From: an uncultured Collinsella sp.
GTDB taxonomy: Bacteria > Actinomycetota > Coriobacteriia > Coriobacteriales > Coriobacteriaceae
Reading direction: 5' to 3'
Assembly: GCA_900544995.1 (NCBI GenBank)
Contig: UQXC01000019.1
Coordinates: 1-31,829, forward strand
DNA: 31,829 nt
The position numbers and the translations under genes are program-made. The notes under the pieces were generated by a model, which saw nothing but the letters and a program-made list of their open reading frames with translations, had not been told where the DNA came from and searched no databases. Below, piece after piece: positions 8,252 to 16,569 of the stretch; position 1 is the first letter of the stretch; every line of letters begins with the position of its first letter.

Positions 8252-8893
8252 ATGGTCTCGCGGGTTCTCTACCGACCGTTTGATACCGAAGACTTCGACG
8301 CCATCGCGCTGATTCTGCAGCAGCTTTGGCATAACAATTCGGATAACGATGAGTACAACCGCCTTGAGGCCGCGTGCGACCTCGCCTATTGCCTTTCGTC
8401 GTCGACGTTTTCGCAGGTTGCCGTAATCGACGGCCAGGCACGCGGCATTGCGCTTGCACGCGCAGGACAGAGCTCCGGCGCCACCGTTAAGGAACATTGG
8501 ATGGATACCGAACGCGCGCTGCTATCGCAGATGCGTGAGCTGGAGCCCGATGCCTGCGCCGAGTACCTCTCGTTTGTGCGCGCAACCATCCGGACCAACA
8601 ACCGCCTGCTCGAGAGCAGCCCGTTGCCGCACGACAACGAGGTCACGCTGCTTGCCGTGGATCGCGATGTCCATGGCCTGGGCGTTGGCACGGTTCTGCT
8701 CGATGCCGCGGTCTCGCACCTGTCCTCACTTGGAGCGACGAGGGCGCACCTGTACACCGACTCCAACTGCTCGTGGAAGTTCTACGAGCTGCACGGCTTT
8801 AAGCGCACGGCCACGCACCGCGCTAACCGCGAAGAGCGCCGTCACGACATGCCGCGCGAAAGCTTCCTCTACGAACTCGACCTAACAGCCTAA
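8252..8893 (+). CDS. GNAT-family N-acetyltransferase
   Basis: 213-residue acetyl-CoA-dependent acetyltransferase. The acetyl-CoA site is visible in NEVTLLAVDRDVHGLGVGTVLLDAAVSHLSSLGA (motif A, with the Q/RxxGxG/A-like VHGLGVG loop). The usual tail follows: ATRAHLYTDSNCSWKFYELHGFKRT. AAGAGG lies shortly before the ATG, and a CATAAT hexamer at 8186-8191 is a weak -10 candidate. The 277-base gap before it, shared with the divergent purH, shows no other structure I can support. The substrate is unknown; the family acts on proteins, antibiotics, polyamines or amino acids. Confidence 0.85.
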   Translation: MVSRVLYRPFDTEDFDAIALILQQLWHNNSDNDEYNRLEAACDLAYCLSSSTFSQVAVIDGQARGIALARAGQSSGATVKEHWMDTERALLSQMRELEPDACAEYLSFVRATIRTNNRLLESSPLPHDNEVTLLAVDRDVHGLGVGTVLLDAAVSHLSSLGATRAHLYTDSNCSWKFYELHGFKRTATHRANREERRHDMPRESFLYELDLTA

Positions 8894-8920
8894 ACCTGGC
8901 AGCCATACCTAGTCATTTAG

Positions 8921-8956
8921 GAACGTCCCCAGTGACTAGTCGTTGGGGACAGTCTT
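8921..8956. repeat. Short palindromic intergenic repeat (type D, copy 1)
   Basis: GTCCCCA (8925-8931) pairs with TGGGGAC (8944-8950) around a loop containing the palindrome ACTAGT. The 22 bases 8935-8956 recur in inverse orientation at 26698-26719 with one difference, showing this is a dispersed element. Confidence 0.55.
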
Positions 8957-8970
8957 CGTAGGTAGCGCAT

Positions 8971-9022
8971 AAAAATGGGATGGATCCGTCGGCAGTCGCC
9001 GGAGAAGATCCATCCCAAAAAT
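8971..9022 (-). terminator. Bidirectional intrinsic terminator after the DUF2207 gene
   Basis: Eleven-bp arms TGGGATGGATC (8976-8986) and GATCCATCCCA (9007-9017) enclose a second small stem CGGC/GCCG. The outer flanks give five-base A/T runs on both sides, so it can stop the minus-strand membrane protein gene and the plus-strand acetyltransferase. Confidence 0.8.
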
Positions 9023-9031
9023 CAGAACTCG

Positions 9032-10975
9032 CTAGAACGTTCCGCCGCCGCCTCCGCCGACGCCGCCGCCTCCGCCGCCCGAGAAGCCACCGCCTCCGCC
9101 GCCGCTCGAGCTATCGGAACTCGACGCCAGCTCACGGATGGTCTCGTGATACACGTCATCGAATGAATCGAGCGGGGACTCGGTACCGTAATGATGGTAG
9201 TACCACCAGTAGCAGGGGTAGTTGTCGTAGAAATCGTCGCTGTTGCGCAGGTCCGCAGGCACGGCCTCGGCCAGCTGTCGCAGCACTTCTTTCGAAACGC
9301 CCAGGGCAACGCCCATCACCAGCAGCTTGTTCCACAGCACCAGATCGCCCGGGACGGCTTCCTTTAGACGCGTGAAGTCCTCGAGCCAATGCTTAAGTGC
9401 CTTGCAGCGAGCCGCCACCTCGGCGCCCTCCGGCGTAAAGCGGCGGAACGTAAGGCCCACGCCGATACCCACCAGCACAATCGGCACCGAGATAACCGCG
9501 GCGGTAATGTTCGCCTGTGCGCCATCGGTAAAGAAGATGGATCCCACGGGAACAAAGGCAATCAGGATACCAAGAACCAGGCAAAACACCATTGCAACAA
9601 TGCCGTCCGAGGCAACGTACTCGCTATCGGCCAGCTTGCCCTTAACGGTGTTCTGATAGTCCTCGAGCTTATCACCCACGGGTGTAGCGTGCTGCTTGAC
9701 GTAGTGCTGCAGCTCGTCGAACGTGCGCGAACGGTCACCGTTCTCGTCAGGCTTAGCACCGGCAAAGAAGACCTTGAGCACCATGTGGTCAATGCCCTTG
9801 GCCGACTTCCAGCCCGCATCACTCACCGTCACGCGATACGTCTGCTCTTCTTTTTCACGCCCCAACAGACCCTTCTTGGCCTTGGTCACGGTCGCCTGCT
9901 CCAGCTTGATCACACGGTCGTCAGTGAGCTTCATGAGCGTGGCGATATATGCCTGATCGGGCACCTCGTTCCAGCTCATGAGGGCCGAAAGCACGGCGGG
10001 GTGGTCGGCCGAAGGCACATCGCGGAAATATTCGTCCTGGAAAAGCGGCTTGGGCTTGCGCTTGCGCAGCTTGAGCATAACGATTGTGCCGGTAAAGGCC
10101 ACCGCCGCAACAACACTTAGCACGGCAAGTGCATTGGCAATCATGCGAGCGTGAGCGCGGCGGGCGTTAGCTTCGTCGGCCCATTCCTTCTCTTCGCTCA
10201 GGATCGTTGACATGCGCTCTTCGCCCGAGGCGGCAAGCTGCGGCACCCAGTCGCTGGGGAAGGCGATGCGTGCCTCGGCGAATTCGCCCTGATGCACGCA
10301 GGGAATGGTATAGGTGACCATGGGCTCGCCCTCATCGAGCGACACGTCGCCCGTCAGCGGACCGTGGCCCCATGCGCGGAAGTTATCGCCCTTGACGGCC
10401 GCCGTCCCGGCAGCGGCATTTGCGAAGCGCACTTCCATCTCGACATCGTCGGAATCCGCAGACCAGCCGTCGCCCACAAACTTCCAGTAGAGCTCGGCGG
10501 TATCGGCCCAGTTCATAACCGCACCGGTCATGGTATAGCTCACGTAATAGGTCGCGCTGTCGCCGCTCTCGTGAGGGCTAAACACCTTAATCCTTACGCC
10601 GTCACCGGTCTGCTCGACCGTATAGACGCCAGAGTCGCCCTTGTTCGCGCTATCGACTTTGTTAAACGCGGTGTCCTCTTCCTCGACACTCAGCACATCG
10701 ACGCCCGCCGTGCCGCCCTGCTGGTTGGCGCCCGTATTGATCTCCCAAAACACGCCGTTGATGTCGTCGTCGAAATCAAACTGGCGTCCCTCGACAACGG
10801 TCAGCGATCCATCGGCCTCAACCGTGGCACTGATATAGGTCTGGGTCATGGAATAACCGTCGGCGTGTGCGGCGGCGGGCAGTAGCAGCAATGCAAGCGC
10901 GACGAGTGCGCAGACGGAAGCAAATCGCGCAAACAGGCGGCGCTGCCGACAGGTTTTGGCAACGGGGTCGTTCAT
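9032..10975 (-). CDS. DUF2207 domain-containing membrane protein with Gly-rich tail
   Basis: 647-residue predicted surface/membrane protein. Order: signal peptide or first helix (18-38, ending AAAHA), an extracellular beta-rich DUF2207-type region (about 39-275, with VEADGSLTVVEGRQFDF and DDINGVFWEI), a helix at 280-302 followed by a basic RKRKPKP stop-transfer, a cytoplasmic domain, two further helices (458-482, 489-510), and a glycine/serine tail (624-647) made of three poly-Gly runs ending GGTF. Such tails are common in the family. ATG 10975 is chosen because AAGGA sits about seven bases upstream; the open frame extends 23 codons further without a site. Function is unknown. Terminator at 8971-9022. 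Confidence 0.88.
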   Translation of the reverse strand: MNDPVAKTCRQRRLFARFASVCALVALALLLLPAAAHADGYSMTQTYISATVEADGSLTVVEGRQFDFDDDINGVFWEINTGANQQGGTAGVDVLSVEEEDTAFNKVDSANKGDSGVYTVEQTGDGVRIKVFSPHESGDSATYYVSYTMTGAVMNWADTAELYWKFVGDGWSADSDDVEMEVRFANAAAGTAAVKGDNFRAWGHGPLTGDVSLDEGEPMVTYTIPCVHQGEFAEARIAFPSDWVPQLAASGEERMSTILSEEKEWADEANARRAHARMIANALAVLSVVAAVAFTGTIVMLKLRKRKPKPLFQDEYFRDVPSADHPAVLSALMSWNEVPDQAYIATLMKLTDDRVIKLEQATVTKAKKGLLGREKEEQTYRVTVSDAGWKSAKGIDHMVLKVFFAGAKPDENGDRSRTFDELQHYVKQHATPVGDKLEDYQNTVKGKLADSEYVASDGIVAMVFCLVLGILIAFVPVGSIFFTDGAQANITAAVISVPIVLVGIGVGLTFRRFTPEGAEVAARCKALKHWLEDFTRLKEAVPGDLVLWNKLLVMGVALGVSKEVLRQLAEAVPADLRNSDDFYDNYPCYWWYYHHYGTESPLDSFDDVYHETIRELASSSDSSSGGGGGGFSGGGGGGVGGGGGGTF

Positions 10976-11090
10976 GGGCACATCCTTTGTCTGTGATACC
11001 AGTAACGCCATTGTCCCACGTTTACGGGCGCACATGACGAACATCTAGGCCAGCGGAGTATCAAACGGGACGAAAGTCACGCCCGCGACC

Positions 11091-11131
11091 GGCACCTAGG
11101 GACGTTCCTTGTCTGCCGGCAATCTGGGACA
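11091..11131 (+). repeat. Dispersed intergenic repeat (type E, copy 1)
   Basis: A 41-base stretch beginning GGCACCTAGGGACGTTCCTT matches the reverse complement of 19810-19850 at 34 of 41 positions without gaps. Neither copy lies in a gene. It resembles degenerate short interspersed repeats rather than a functional site of one gene. Confidence 0.55.
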
Positions 11132-11311
11132 CTCCTTGGCATGGCCTGCGCCAGCAATAGATACCACTTCATAGCTCCGTCACAGGTGTAGCGGCTTTGT
11201 GTGGGCGCGGCACGCGCTGATTGAGCCGCCAGCCGAGGGGCATAAAGCAGTTGAGCGAAAACGGTTTGCCCCTTTGCCGTTCGCTCGAGGATCATGTCCC
11301 CCTTTTCCGCG

Positions 11312-11347
11312 GAAACCCCGGCAGTTGCGAAGAGCTGCCGGGGTTTC
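11312..11347. repeat. Perfect 13-bp inverted repeat without a T tract
   Basis: GAAACCCCGGCAG (11312-11324) pairs exactly with CTGCCGGGGTTTC (11335-11347) around a 10-base loop. Neither side is followed by a T run, so a classical terminator is not supported, although the AAACCCC/GGGGTTT ends resemble one. It lies about 135 bases upstream of gluQ. Confidence 0.6.
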
Positions 11348-11470
11348 TGTCGTCTAAGGTGCCAAGTTGATGGACGGGAATCAAAGCACCGAGTCTGCAG
11401 CCCGTCACACGCAATGCGGGGCCCCGACAACTTACGGACCACAGCGACGCCTCCCCATCGCGTCCCGCGC

Positions 11471-11486
11471 TATACTCGTCCGCATG
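11471..11486 (+). promoter_or_regulatory. Candidate -10 box giving a leaderless gluQ transcript
   Basis: TATACT at 11471-11476 is followed seven bases later by the ATG of gluQ (11484). Normal -10 to start-point spacing would put transcription start at or within a base or two of the A of ATG. There is no Shine-Dalgarno sequence before the ATG, which agrees with a leaderless mRNA. No good -35 is visible. Confidence 0.45.
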
Positions 11487-12494
11487 GATATCAAAACACG
11501 CAACATAGCAACGCCCGCCGCGGACGCGCCAGCGACGCCACCCGCCTCCGCCCCCGCGCCCGTCGTGGGCCGTTTCGCCCCGTCGCCCTCGGGCCGCATG
11601 CACCTGGGCAACGTGTTCAGCTGCCTGTGCTCGTGGCTTTCAGCCCGCAGCCAGGGCGGCAGCATCGTGCTGCGCATCGAGGACCTGGACGATCGCTGCA
11701 AGCGCCCGGAACTTGCCGCTCAACTGATTGACGATCTGACCTGGCTGGGGCTCGAGTGGGACGAAGGCCCCTACTACCAGCACGATCGCCTAGACCTGTA
11801 CGAAAGCGCCCTGCGCCAGCTGCAAGACGCCCGCCTCACCTATCCCTGTTTTTGCACGCGTGCCGAACTCCACGCCGCGAGCGCGCCGCACGCCAGCGAC
11901 GGCACGCCCATCTACCGCGGCGCCTGCAGAGGTCTTTCTGCTGATGAAATCACCCGCCGCAGTGCCCTGCGTGCTCCGGCCACGCGCCTGCGCGTGCCCA
12001 CCGTCGACGACCTCGCCAGCGACGTGATCGAATTCGTGGACCGCACGTACGGAGCCCAATGCGAAGCACTCGCCACCGAGTGCGGTGACTTTTTGGTGCG
12101 CCGCAGCGACGGCGTGTTTGCCTATCAGCTGGCCGTGGTGGTCGACGACGCTGCCATGGGCGTCACCGAGATCGTACGCGGATGCGACCTGCTTGGTTCC
12201 ACGCCGCGCCAGATCTATCTGCAACATCTGCTGGGACTGCCCACGCCGCACTACGCGCACATTCCGCTGCTCATGTCATCGGACGGCCGCCGCCTTTCCA
12301 AGCGCGATCGCGATCTGGACCTGGGCGAGCTCCGCACCCGCTTTGGCACACCCGAGGCACTGTTGGGATGGCTCGCCGGGCAAACAGGCATCGCGCCGGA
12401 CACCACGCCGCGTACCGCCGAGCAGCTGGTCGAGCACTTTAGCTGGGACGTCATCCGCGCGCATCGGGAGAACATCACTGTAACGGTCGAGTAG
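11484..12494 (+). CDS. gluQ: Glutamyl-Q tRNA(Asp) synthetase (or short GluRS-like protein)
   Basis: 336-residue truncated glutamyl-tRNA-synthetase paralogue, which would charge glutamate onto queuosine-34 of tRNA(Asp). The class I signature is GRFAPSPSGRMHLGNVFS with HLGN at 40-43, followed by RIEDLDD. The GluQ-type zinc site is visible as C122-x-C124 with Y144 and C148 (PCFCTRAE ... IYRGACR). The KMSKS equivalent is RRLSKRDRDLDL. The anticodon-binding region of full GluRS is absent and the length fits GluQ-RS. An Ala/Pro-rich stretch (about 9-27) precedes the catalytic core. The start is the ATG right after TATACT; the open frame continues upstream but without a ribosome site. It stands alone, convergent with a phosphoesterase gene. 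Confidence 0.87.
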   Translation: MDIKTRNIATPAADAPATPPASAPAPVVGRFAPSPSGRMHLGNVFSCLCSWLSARSQGGSIVLRIEDLDDRCKRPELAAQLIDDLTWLGLEWDEGPYYQHDRLDLYESALRQLQDARLTYPCFCTRAELHAASAPHASDGTPIYRGACRGLSADEITRRSALRAPATRLRVPTVDDLASDVIEFVDRTYGAQCEALATECGDFLVRRSDGVFAYQLAVVVDDAAMGVTEIVRGCDLLGSTPRQIYLQHLLGLPTPHYAHIPLLMSSDGRRLSKRDRDLDLGELRTRFGTPEALLGWLAGQTGIAPDTTPRTAEQLVEHFSWDVIRAHRENITVTVE

Positions 12495-12509
12495 CCAGCC
12501 ACCCCGCCT

Positions 12510-13235
12510 CTACGCAACATCCCAGGGCTGGAGTTCGTCGCCCAAGCGAACGATGCAGTCGTAGAGCACGGTGTGACGCTCGGCCGGGTTGGTATCCCGA
12601 TGAAAATGCCCGTAGTACCAGCGCTTGTAGTCCAAGCGGTCTTCCAGCTCATCGAAAAATGCCGTAAGCCGATCAACGGAGGGGCAATTCCAGCCGGACG
12701 CTGGATAAAGCGTGGACGAAAGCATGCGCGTAGAGCAGGTGTGAGTGATCACGTAGTCGACCGTCCAGCCCACGCTGTCGAGCTTTGCCCGCGCCTCCTC
12801 AAAGTTGCGCTCGTCCGGCAGCTCCTGCGGCCACCAGCTGGAATACGGAATGCGGTATTCCTTGTCCACGCTCGTGGCGCCGCCCATGGTAAAGACCGTT
12901 GAGCCGTCGAGCTCAAAAACCTCGCCGCGCGTCAGGCGCCGTATGGGCGAGGTATCCGACAGGCGCTGCGTCAGCCCACCGTGCCACAACTCCATGGGGC
13001 GTTCCGCCCAGTGATCGAAACGCTCGTGGTTGCCGTCGACAAACAGCACGGTGTAGGGGCGCGACTCCAGCCAAGCAATATCGGCACATTCCTCGGTAGA
13101 AAAGTCCCAGGGAAAGCCAAAGTCGCCCGCGATGATGAGATAGTCGTCGCTCGCCAGGCTATCCCCAAGCTCCCAATCGCGGAGCTTTTGCATGTCAGCG
13201 CCGCCATGAATATCGCCTGTTACATAGACCGTCAT
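12510..13235 (-). CDS. Calcineurin-like metallophosphoesterase
   Basis: 241-residue cytosolic two-metal phosphoesterase. All family motifs are present in order: GDIHG (about residues 7-11), GDFGFPW, GNHERFD, ITHTC and the C-terminal GHFH. The start MTVYVTGDIHG at 13235 matches the family's usual beginning; a 12-codon extension upstream lacks reason to be coding. The ribosome site (AGGGAAG) is rather distant. The substrate is unknown; relatives act on nucleotides, phosphodiesters or phosphoproteins. It is convergent with gluQ. Confidence 0.85.
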   Translation of the reverse strand: MTVYVTGDIHGGADMQKLRDWELGDSLASDDYLIIAGDFGFPWDFSTEECADIAWLESRPYTVLFVDGNHERFDHWAERPMELWHGGLTQRLSDTSPIRRLTRGEVFELDGSTVFTMGGATSVDKEYRIPYSSWWPQELPDERNFEEARAKLDSVGWTVDYVITHTCSTRMLSSTLYPASGWNCPSVDRLTAFFDELEDRLDYKRWYYGHFHRDTNPAERHTVLYDCIVRLGDELQPWDVA

Positions 13236-13320
13236 CGGATTACCACTTCCCTGTAAGTCGCTAGCCCACATTCTGCACGATCACTAAGCCAACCGTTCCA
13301 GCCCTTCCATCCCTTAGGGC

Positions 13321-13560
13321 TTACCCTTCGTTCTTCCATCCAAACGGGTCAAGCACCCAAAAAACCAGATCGAGCACGCCGCCGGTCATCATGGCGCCGG
13401 CAAGGGCCATGCAAACGTGCAGAGAACTGGCACTTCGGAGCACGTCGAATGGCCCCAGAACAGCCAGCAGCGCGACCGCTGCGCCGGCAAGGCACAACGC
13501 GAGGCACGGCCCCGCGTCCTTGACGCACTTCTTTGCGAGATGCTTGGTGTTATCGCTCAT
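13321..13560 (-). CDS. Small two-helix membrane protein, hypothetical
   Basis: 79-residue protein starting MSDNTKHLAKK. Two hydrophobic segments follow a lysine-rich N-terminus: about 18-38 (CLALCLAGAAVALLAVLGPFD) and 47-69 (LHVCMALAGAMMTGGVLDLVFWV). A short charged end (DPFGWKNEG) closes it. AAGGAG lies ten bases before the ATG, a long but usable spacing. A longer open frame upstream contains unlikely sequence. I do not recognise the family. It stands about 85 bases upstream of the phosphoesterase gene on the same strand and could share its transcript. Confidence 0.6.
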   Translation of the reverse strand: MSDNTKHLAKKCVKDAGPCLALCLAGAAVALLAVLGPFDVLRSASSLHVCMALAGAMMTGGVLDLVFWVLDPFGWKNEG

Positions 13561-13913
13561 TGGTATCGAACTCCTTAGAGGGTCGTTGTTTGGGTACATG
13601 CCGCCGCGGCAGAGCAGGGCGGCAGGGTAAGTGTCCCATGCCGTGCGGGCATCAATGGAGAAACCGCCTGCTCGACCAACCTTTGACGCCGTTTTGCACC
13701 GGCACCACATCCCCCGCTATCGAGGTCTAATACTTTTCCCACCGCTACCCAAAAACTCATCCAACATTAATCTTGGCTCAAGAATCGCTTAATCTATAAC
13801 CTGCACTATAGAGTTCGACCAAGGGCGGAGCGGCGCAACGCAGGCCGCCGAACGCAACGCTCGCGCCCGGGCAGATCGCCCGGCGTCGCGCCCATCGAAC
13901 GAAAGGACAGATC
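13561..13913. promoter_or_regulatory. Divergent 353-bp intergenic region with a plus-strand promoter
   Basis: The best promoter is TTGGCT (13773-13778), 16-base spacer, TATAAC (13795-13800). It would give the UBA/DUF4342-kinase operon a leader of about 105 bases. The leader is GC-rich and can fold, for example CCGGGC/GCCCGG near 13867-13884. A small ATGCC/GGCAT hairpin lies at 13638-13652. Nothing else is supported. Confidence 0.45.
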
Positions 13914-14456
13914 ATGGACGACCTCGAAAAAGTTGAAACCATCCGCACCAAGTGCAACGTGAGCTACACCGATGCCAAAGCTGCGCTCGACGCCGCCGAC
14001 GGCAACGTTCTGGATGCCATCATTTGGCTCGAGTCGCAGGGCAAGACCCAGACCACGTCAGCGCACGCCGCCACCGAGTCTGAGCCGGTCGATGAGCCCT
14101 CGGCCGAGATGGTCGCCGCGCAGGCCGCCTACGAAAAGTCGAGCGAAAAGACCGACTTCTCCAAGAAGATGGACAGCGTGTGGGAGTACCTCAAAAAGCT
14201 CTTCCGTCTGAGTCTGGACACCAAGTTTATCGCCACGCGGCGCGATGCGATCATCCTCAACATTCCCATCCTGATCCCCATCGTCGCGCTGTTTGCCTGG
14301 GGCGCTACAATTTGGCTGATGCTGATTGGCCTGTTCTTTGGCATGCGCTACCGCATCGACAGCGACGGCGACGTGCCCGGCAGCATCAACAACCTTATGA
14401 ATCACGCCGCCGACGCCGCGGACGACATCAAGCAAAATCTGAACGACGACAAGTAA
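13914..14456 (+). CDS. UBA-like / DUF4342 domain-containing membrane protein
   Basis: 180-residue protein. The N-terminal about 45 residues form a UBA-like helical domain (KVETIRTKCNVSYTDAKAALDAADGNVLDAIIWLES), as in the nascent-polypeptide/EF-Ts type folds. A charged Ala/Glu linker follows. The DUF4342-type region (about 105-160: LDTKFIATRRDAIILNIPILIPIVALFAWGATIWLMLIGLFFGMRYRID) has a hydrophobic membrane segment. AAGGA sits six bases before the ATG. It ends 19 bases before a response-regulator gene, so all three genes are probably co-transcribed, which suggests a link to membrane or envelope sensing. Biochemical function is unknown. Confidence 0.82.
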   Translation: MDDLEKVETIRTKCNVSYTDAKAALDAADGNVLDAIIWLESQGKTQTTSAHAATESEPVDEPSAEMVAAQAAYEKSSEKTDFSKKMDSVWEYLKKLFRLSLDTKFIATRRDAIILNIPILIPIVALFAWGATIWLMLIGLFFGMRYRIDSDGDVPGSINNLMNHAADAADDIKQNLNDDK

Positions 14457-14475
14457 TCGCAGACGGGGGGCACGC

Positions 14476-15258
14476 ATGGCACGGATCCTGATCGTAGAGG
14501 ACGAGGAGAAAATCGCCCGCTTTGTGACGCTCGAGCTGGAGCACGAGGGCTACCAGGTGGAGCACGCCGCCGACGGCCGCACCGCCGTGGACCTGGCACT
14601 GGAGCGCGACTACGATCTGATTCTGCTCGATGTGCTGTTGCCGCAGCTCAACGGCATGGAGGTCCTGCGACGTGTCCGCAAGCACAAGGATGTGCCGGTG
14701 ATTATGGTCACCGCGCGCGATGCCGTGATGGACAAGGTTGCCGGGCTCGATGCCGGCGCCGACGATTACCTGACCAAGCCGTTTGCGATTGAGGAGCTGT
14801 TCGCACGGATCCGCGTGGCGTTGAAGCGCTCGGAGGCTGTGCGGGCGGCTTCGGGCGTTGGCGGCGCCGGGGCCAGAGCGGGTATGGCGGGCGGCGCGGG
14901 TGTCGGCGCCGCTGCTGAGCCCCCAGCTGGCGGCTCAGCCCAAGCCGCCGTGCCCTCCCCCGCTACGCTCACCGTTGGCTCAGTCGTGCTCGACCCCAAC
15001 CGCCGCGAAGTCACGGTCGGCGGCTCGCCCATCGTGCTGACTGCCCGCGAGTTCGATGTCCTCGCACTGCTTATGGCACATGCCGAAACCGTGCTCACGC
15101 GTGAGCGCATCGCGCACGAGGCGCTGGGCTACGAATACGTGGGCGACACCAACAACGTCGACGTACACATCGCGCACCTGCGCGCCAAGATCGAAGACGC
15201 CGGCGGCGCACGCATCATCCAAACCGTGCGCGGGGTGGGCTATGTCTGCCGTGCGTAA
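14476..15258 (+). CDS. OmpR/PhoB-family response regulator with a long Gly/Ala linker
   Basis: 260 residues, roughly 30 longer than most OmpR-type regulators. The receiver domain (1-118) shows E9/D10/E11, phospho-acceptor D52 (LLDVLLP), the MVTA switch and K101 in LTKPF. Residues about 121-163 are a low-complexity linker of Gly, Ala and Pro. The winged-helix DNA-binding domain follows (LTAREFDVLALLM, later NNVDVHIAHLRAKIEDAG and IIQTVRGVGYVCRA). It overlaps the following kinase gene by 17 bases, and its own start lies 19 bases after the DUF4342 gene, so the three form one operon. Confidence 0.94.
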   Translation: MARILIVEDEEKIARFVTLELEHEGYQVEHAADGRTAVDLALERDYDLILLDVLLPQLNGMEVLRRVRKHKDVPVIMVTARDAVMDKVAGLDAGADDYLTKPFAIEELFARIRVALKRSEAVRAASGVGGAGARAGMAGGAGVGAAAEPPAGGSAQAAVPSPATLTVGSVVLDPNRREVTVGGSPIVLTAREFDVLALLMAHAETVLTRERIAHEALGYEYVGDTNNVDVHIAHLRAKIEDAGGARIIQTVRGVGYVCRA

Positions 15259-16537
15259 CGCCGAGGCCAAGCGCGTCACCTCCATCGCCCGCGCCATCAA
15301 CTGGGGCTATATGTGGCGCCGCCTGATGAGTTACGTCTGGCTCGATCTGCTGCTGATGGTGATTGCGGCGGCGATCCTCGTCTATGGATACAACCAGACG
15401 CTGCCCGACAGCGCGTTTACCGCAGGCTGGATTCCCGGCGCCACCGTTCACGGCATGTCGCTGACGCCCGCGCGCGGCTGGGACCTGACAACGCTCACCT
15501 ATACCGTCGAGCTTGCGCGTACTACCAAGACCTTCCCCCTCGCGCAGGACCTCGTCACGCTATGGCCTCTCTACCTTGTCGTTGTGGGATGGCAGGTCAT
15601 CAGCGTGCTCAACATGCTCGGCGGCGCCCGGCGCGTGCGCCGTACCATGGCACCGCTCAACGACTTGGCACTGCGCGTGGATGAACTCGGCCGCATGCAA
15701 CTCGCCGGTGGCAAGATGGAAACACTGGAGCAGGCCATTGAGCGCGCAAGCGTCGACTCGCCGAGCGTCACCACCGGCGACGCCGACCTGGCGAGCATCG
15801 AGGTCGCGCTCAACCGCCTGCTGCGCCAGATGCAAGAGGCCAAGCTGCAGCAGATGCGCTTTGTCAACGATGCAAGCCACGAGCTGCGCACGCCCATCGC
15901 GGTGATTCAGGGCTACGTAAACATGCTCGACCGCTGGGGCAAAAACGACCCGGACGTGCTGGCGGAATCCATCGCATCCCTCAAGGCCGAAAGCGAACAC
16001 ATGCAGGAGCTCGTGGAGCAGCTGCTGTTTTTGGCACGCGGCGATGCCGGGCGCACGGTCCTGCGGCGCGCGAATACCAACCTGGCCGCACTGGTCGGCG
16101 AGGTATGCGAGGAATCGCAGATGATCGATACCGAGCACACGTATCGGCTGGCCTTTGACGCTGCGCTTGTCAGCGACCCGCGCTGCGACGCGCCCGTCGA
16201 CGTGGCGCTCGTGAAGCAGGCTCTGCGCGTGATCGTGCAAAACGCCGCCAAGTACTCGGACGCGGGAACGACCGTCACATTTGGCATAACGCCCGATGCG
16301 GGCATGGGCACGATCGACATAAGTATTGAGGACGAGGGCATCGGCATGAACCAGGAATCCGCAGCTCATGCGTTCGAGCGGTTCTACCGTGCCGACAACG
16401 CGCGCGATGCCGGCGCGCAGGGCTCGGGTCTGGGACTCGCCATTGCCAAGTGGATCGTCGATAGCCATGGCGGTGTCATTGGCGTGACCTCGGTCGAAGG
16501 GGTCGGCAGCCGCTTTACGATTCGCCTGCCGCGGTAG
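15242..16537 (+). CDS. Sensor histidine kinase, EnvZ/PhoR-like
   Basis: 431-residue membrane kinase, partner of the preceding regulator. Helix 1 is at 31-49. An extracytoplasmic segment of about 55 residues follows (NQTLPDSAFTAGWIPG...). Helix 2 is at 106-126, then a HAMP-like linker, HisKA with H213 in NDASHELRTPIAVIQGYV, and the ATPase domain: VIVQNAAKYSD N-box, DEGIGM, FYRADNARD F-box and GSGLGLAIAKWIVDSHGG G2 box. The ATG at 15242 sits inside the end of the regulator gene (TATG within the GYVCRA codons), giving a 17-base overlap typical of translational coupling; GTG 15251 is an alternative. It is followed by a bidirectional terminator. Confidence 0.93.
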   Translation: MSAVRNAEAKRVTSIARAINWGYMWRRLMSYVWLDLLLMVIAAAILVYGYNQTLPDSAFTAGWIPGATVHGMSLTPARGWDLTTLTYTVELARTTKTFPLAQDLVTLWPLYLVVVGWQVISVLNMLGGARRVRRTMAPLNDLALRVDELGRMQLAGGKMETLEQAIERASVDSPSVTTGDADLASIEVALNRLLRQMQEAKLQQMRFVNDASHELRTPIAVIQGYVNMLDRWGKNDPDVLAESIASLKAESEHMQELVEQLLFLARGDAGRTVLRRANTNLAALVGEVCEESQMIDTEHTYRLAFDAALVSDPRCDAPVDVALVKQALRVIVQNAAKYSDAGTTVTFGITPDAGMGTIDISIEDEGIGMNQESAAHAFERFYRADNARDAGAQGSGLGLAIAKWIVDSHGGVIGVTSVEGVGSRFTIRLPR

Positions 16538-16569
16538 GGGCACCCGCGCGGCGGCAGCCCCTCGGCATA

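Larger units (their letters stand above)
10976..11483. other. 508-bp divergent intergenic region
   Basis: Separates the DUF2207 gene (minus) from gluQ (plus). No convincing gene is seen in it. It holds a type-E repeat (11091-11131), a perfect 13-bp hairpin (11312-11347) and, at its right end, a TATACT hexamer just before gluQ. The rest shows nothing I can support. Confidence 0.6.

Noticed and set aside
13638..13652. ATGCC/GGCAT mini-hairpin as a riboswitch or terminator
   Set aside because: Only 5 bp, no T run and no conserved RNA motif recognisable; likely chance in GC-rich DNA.
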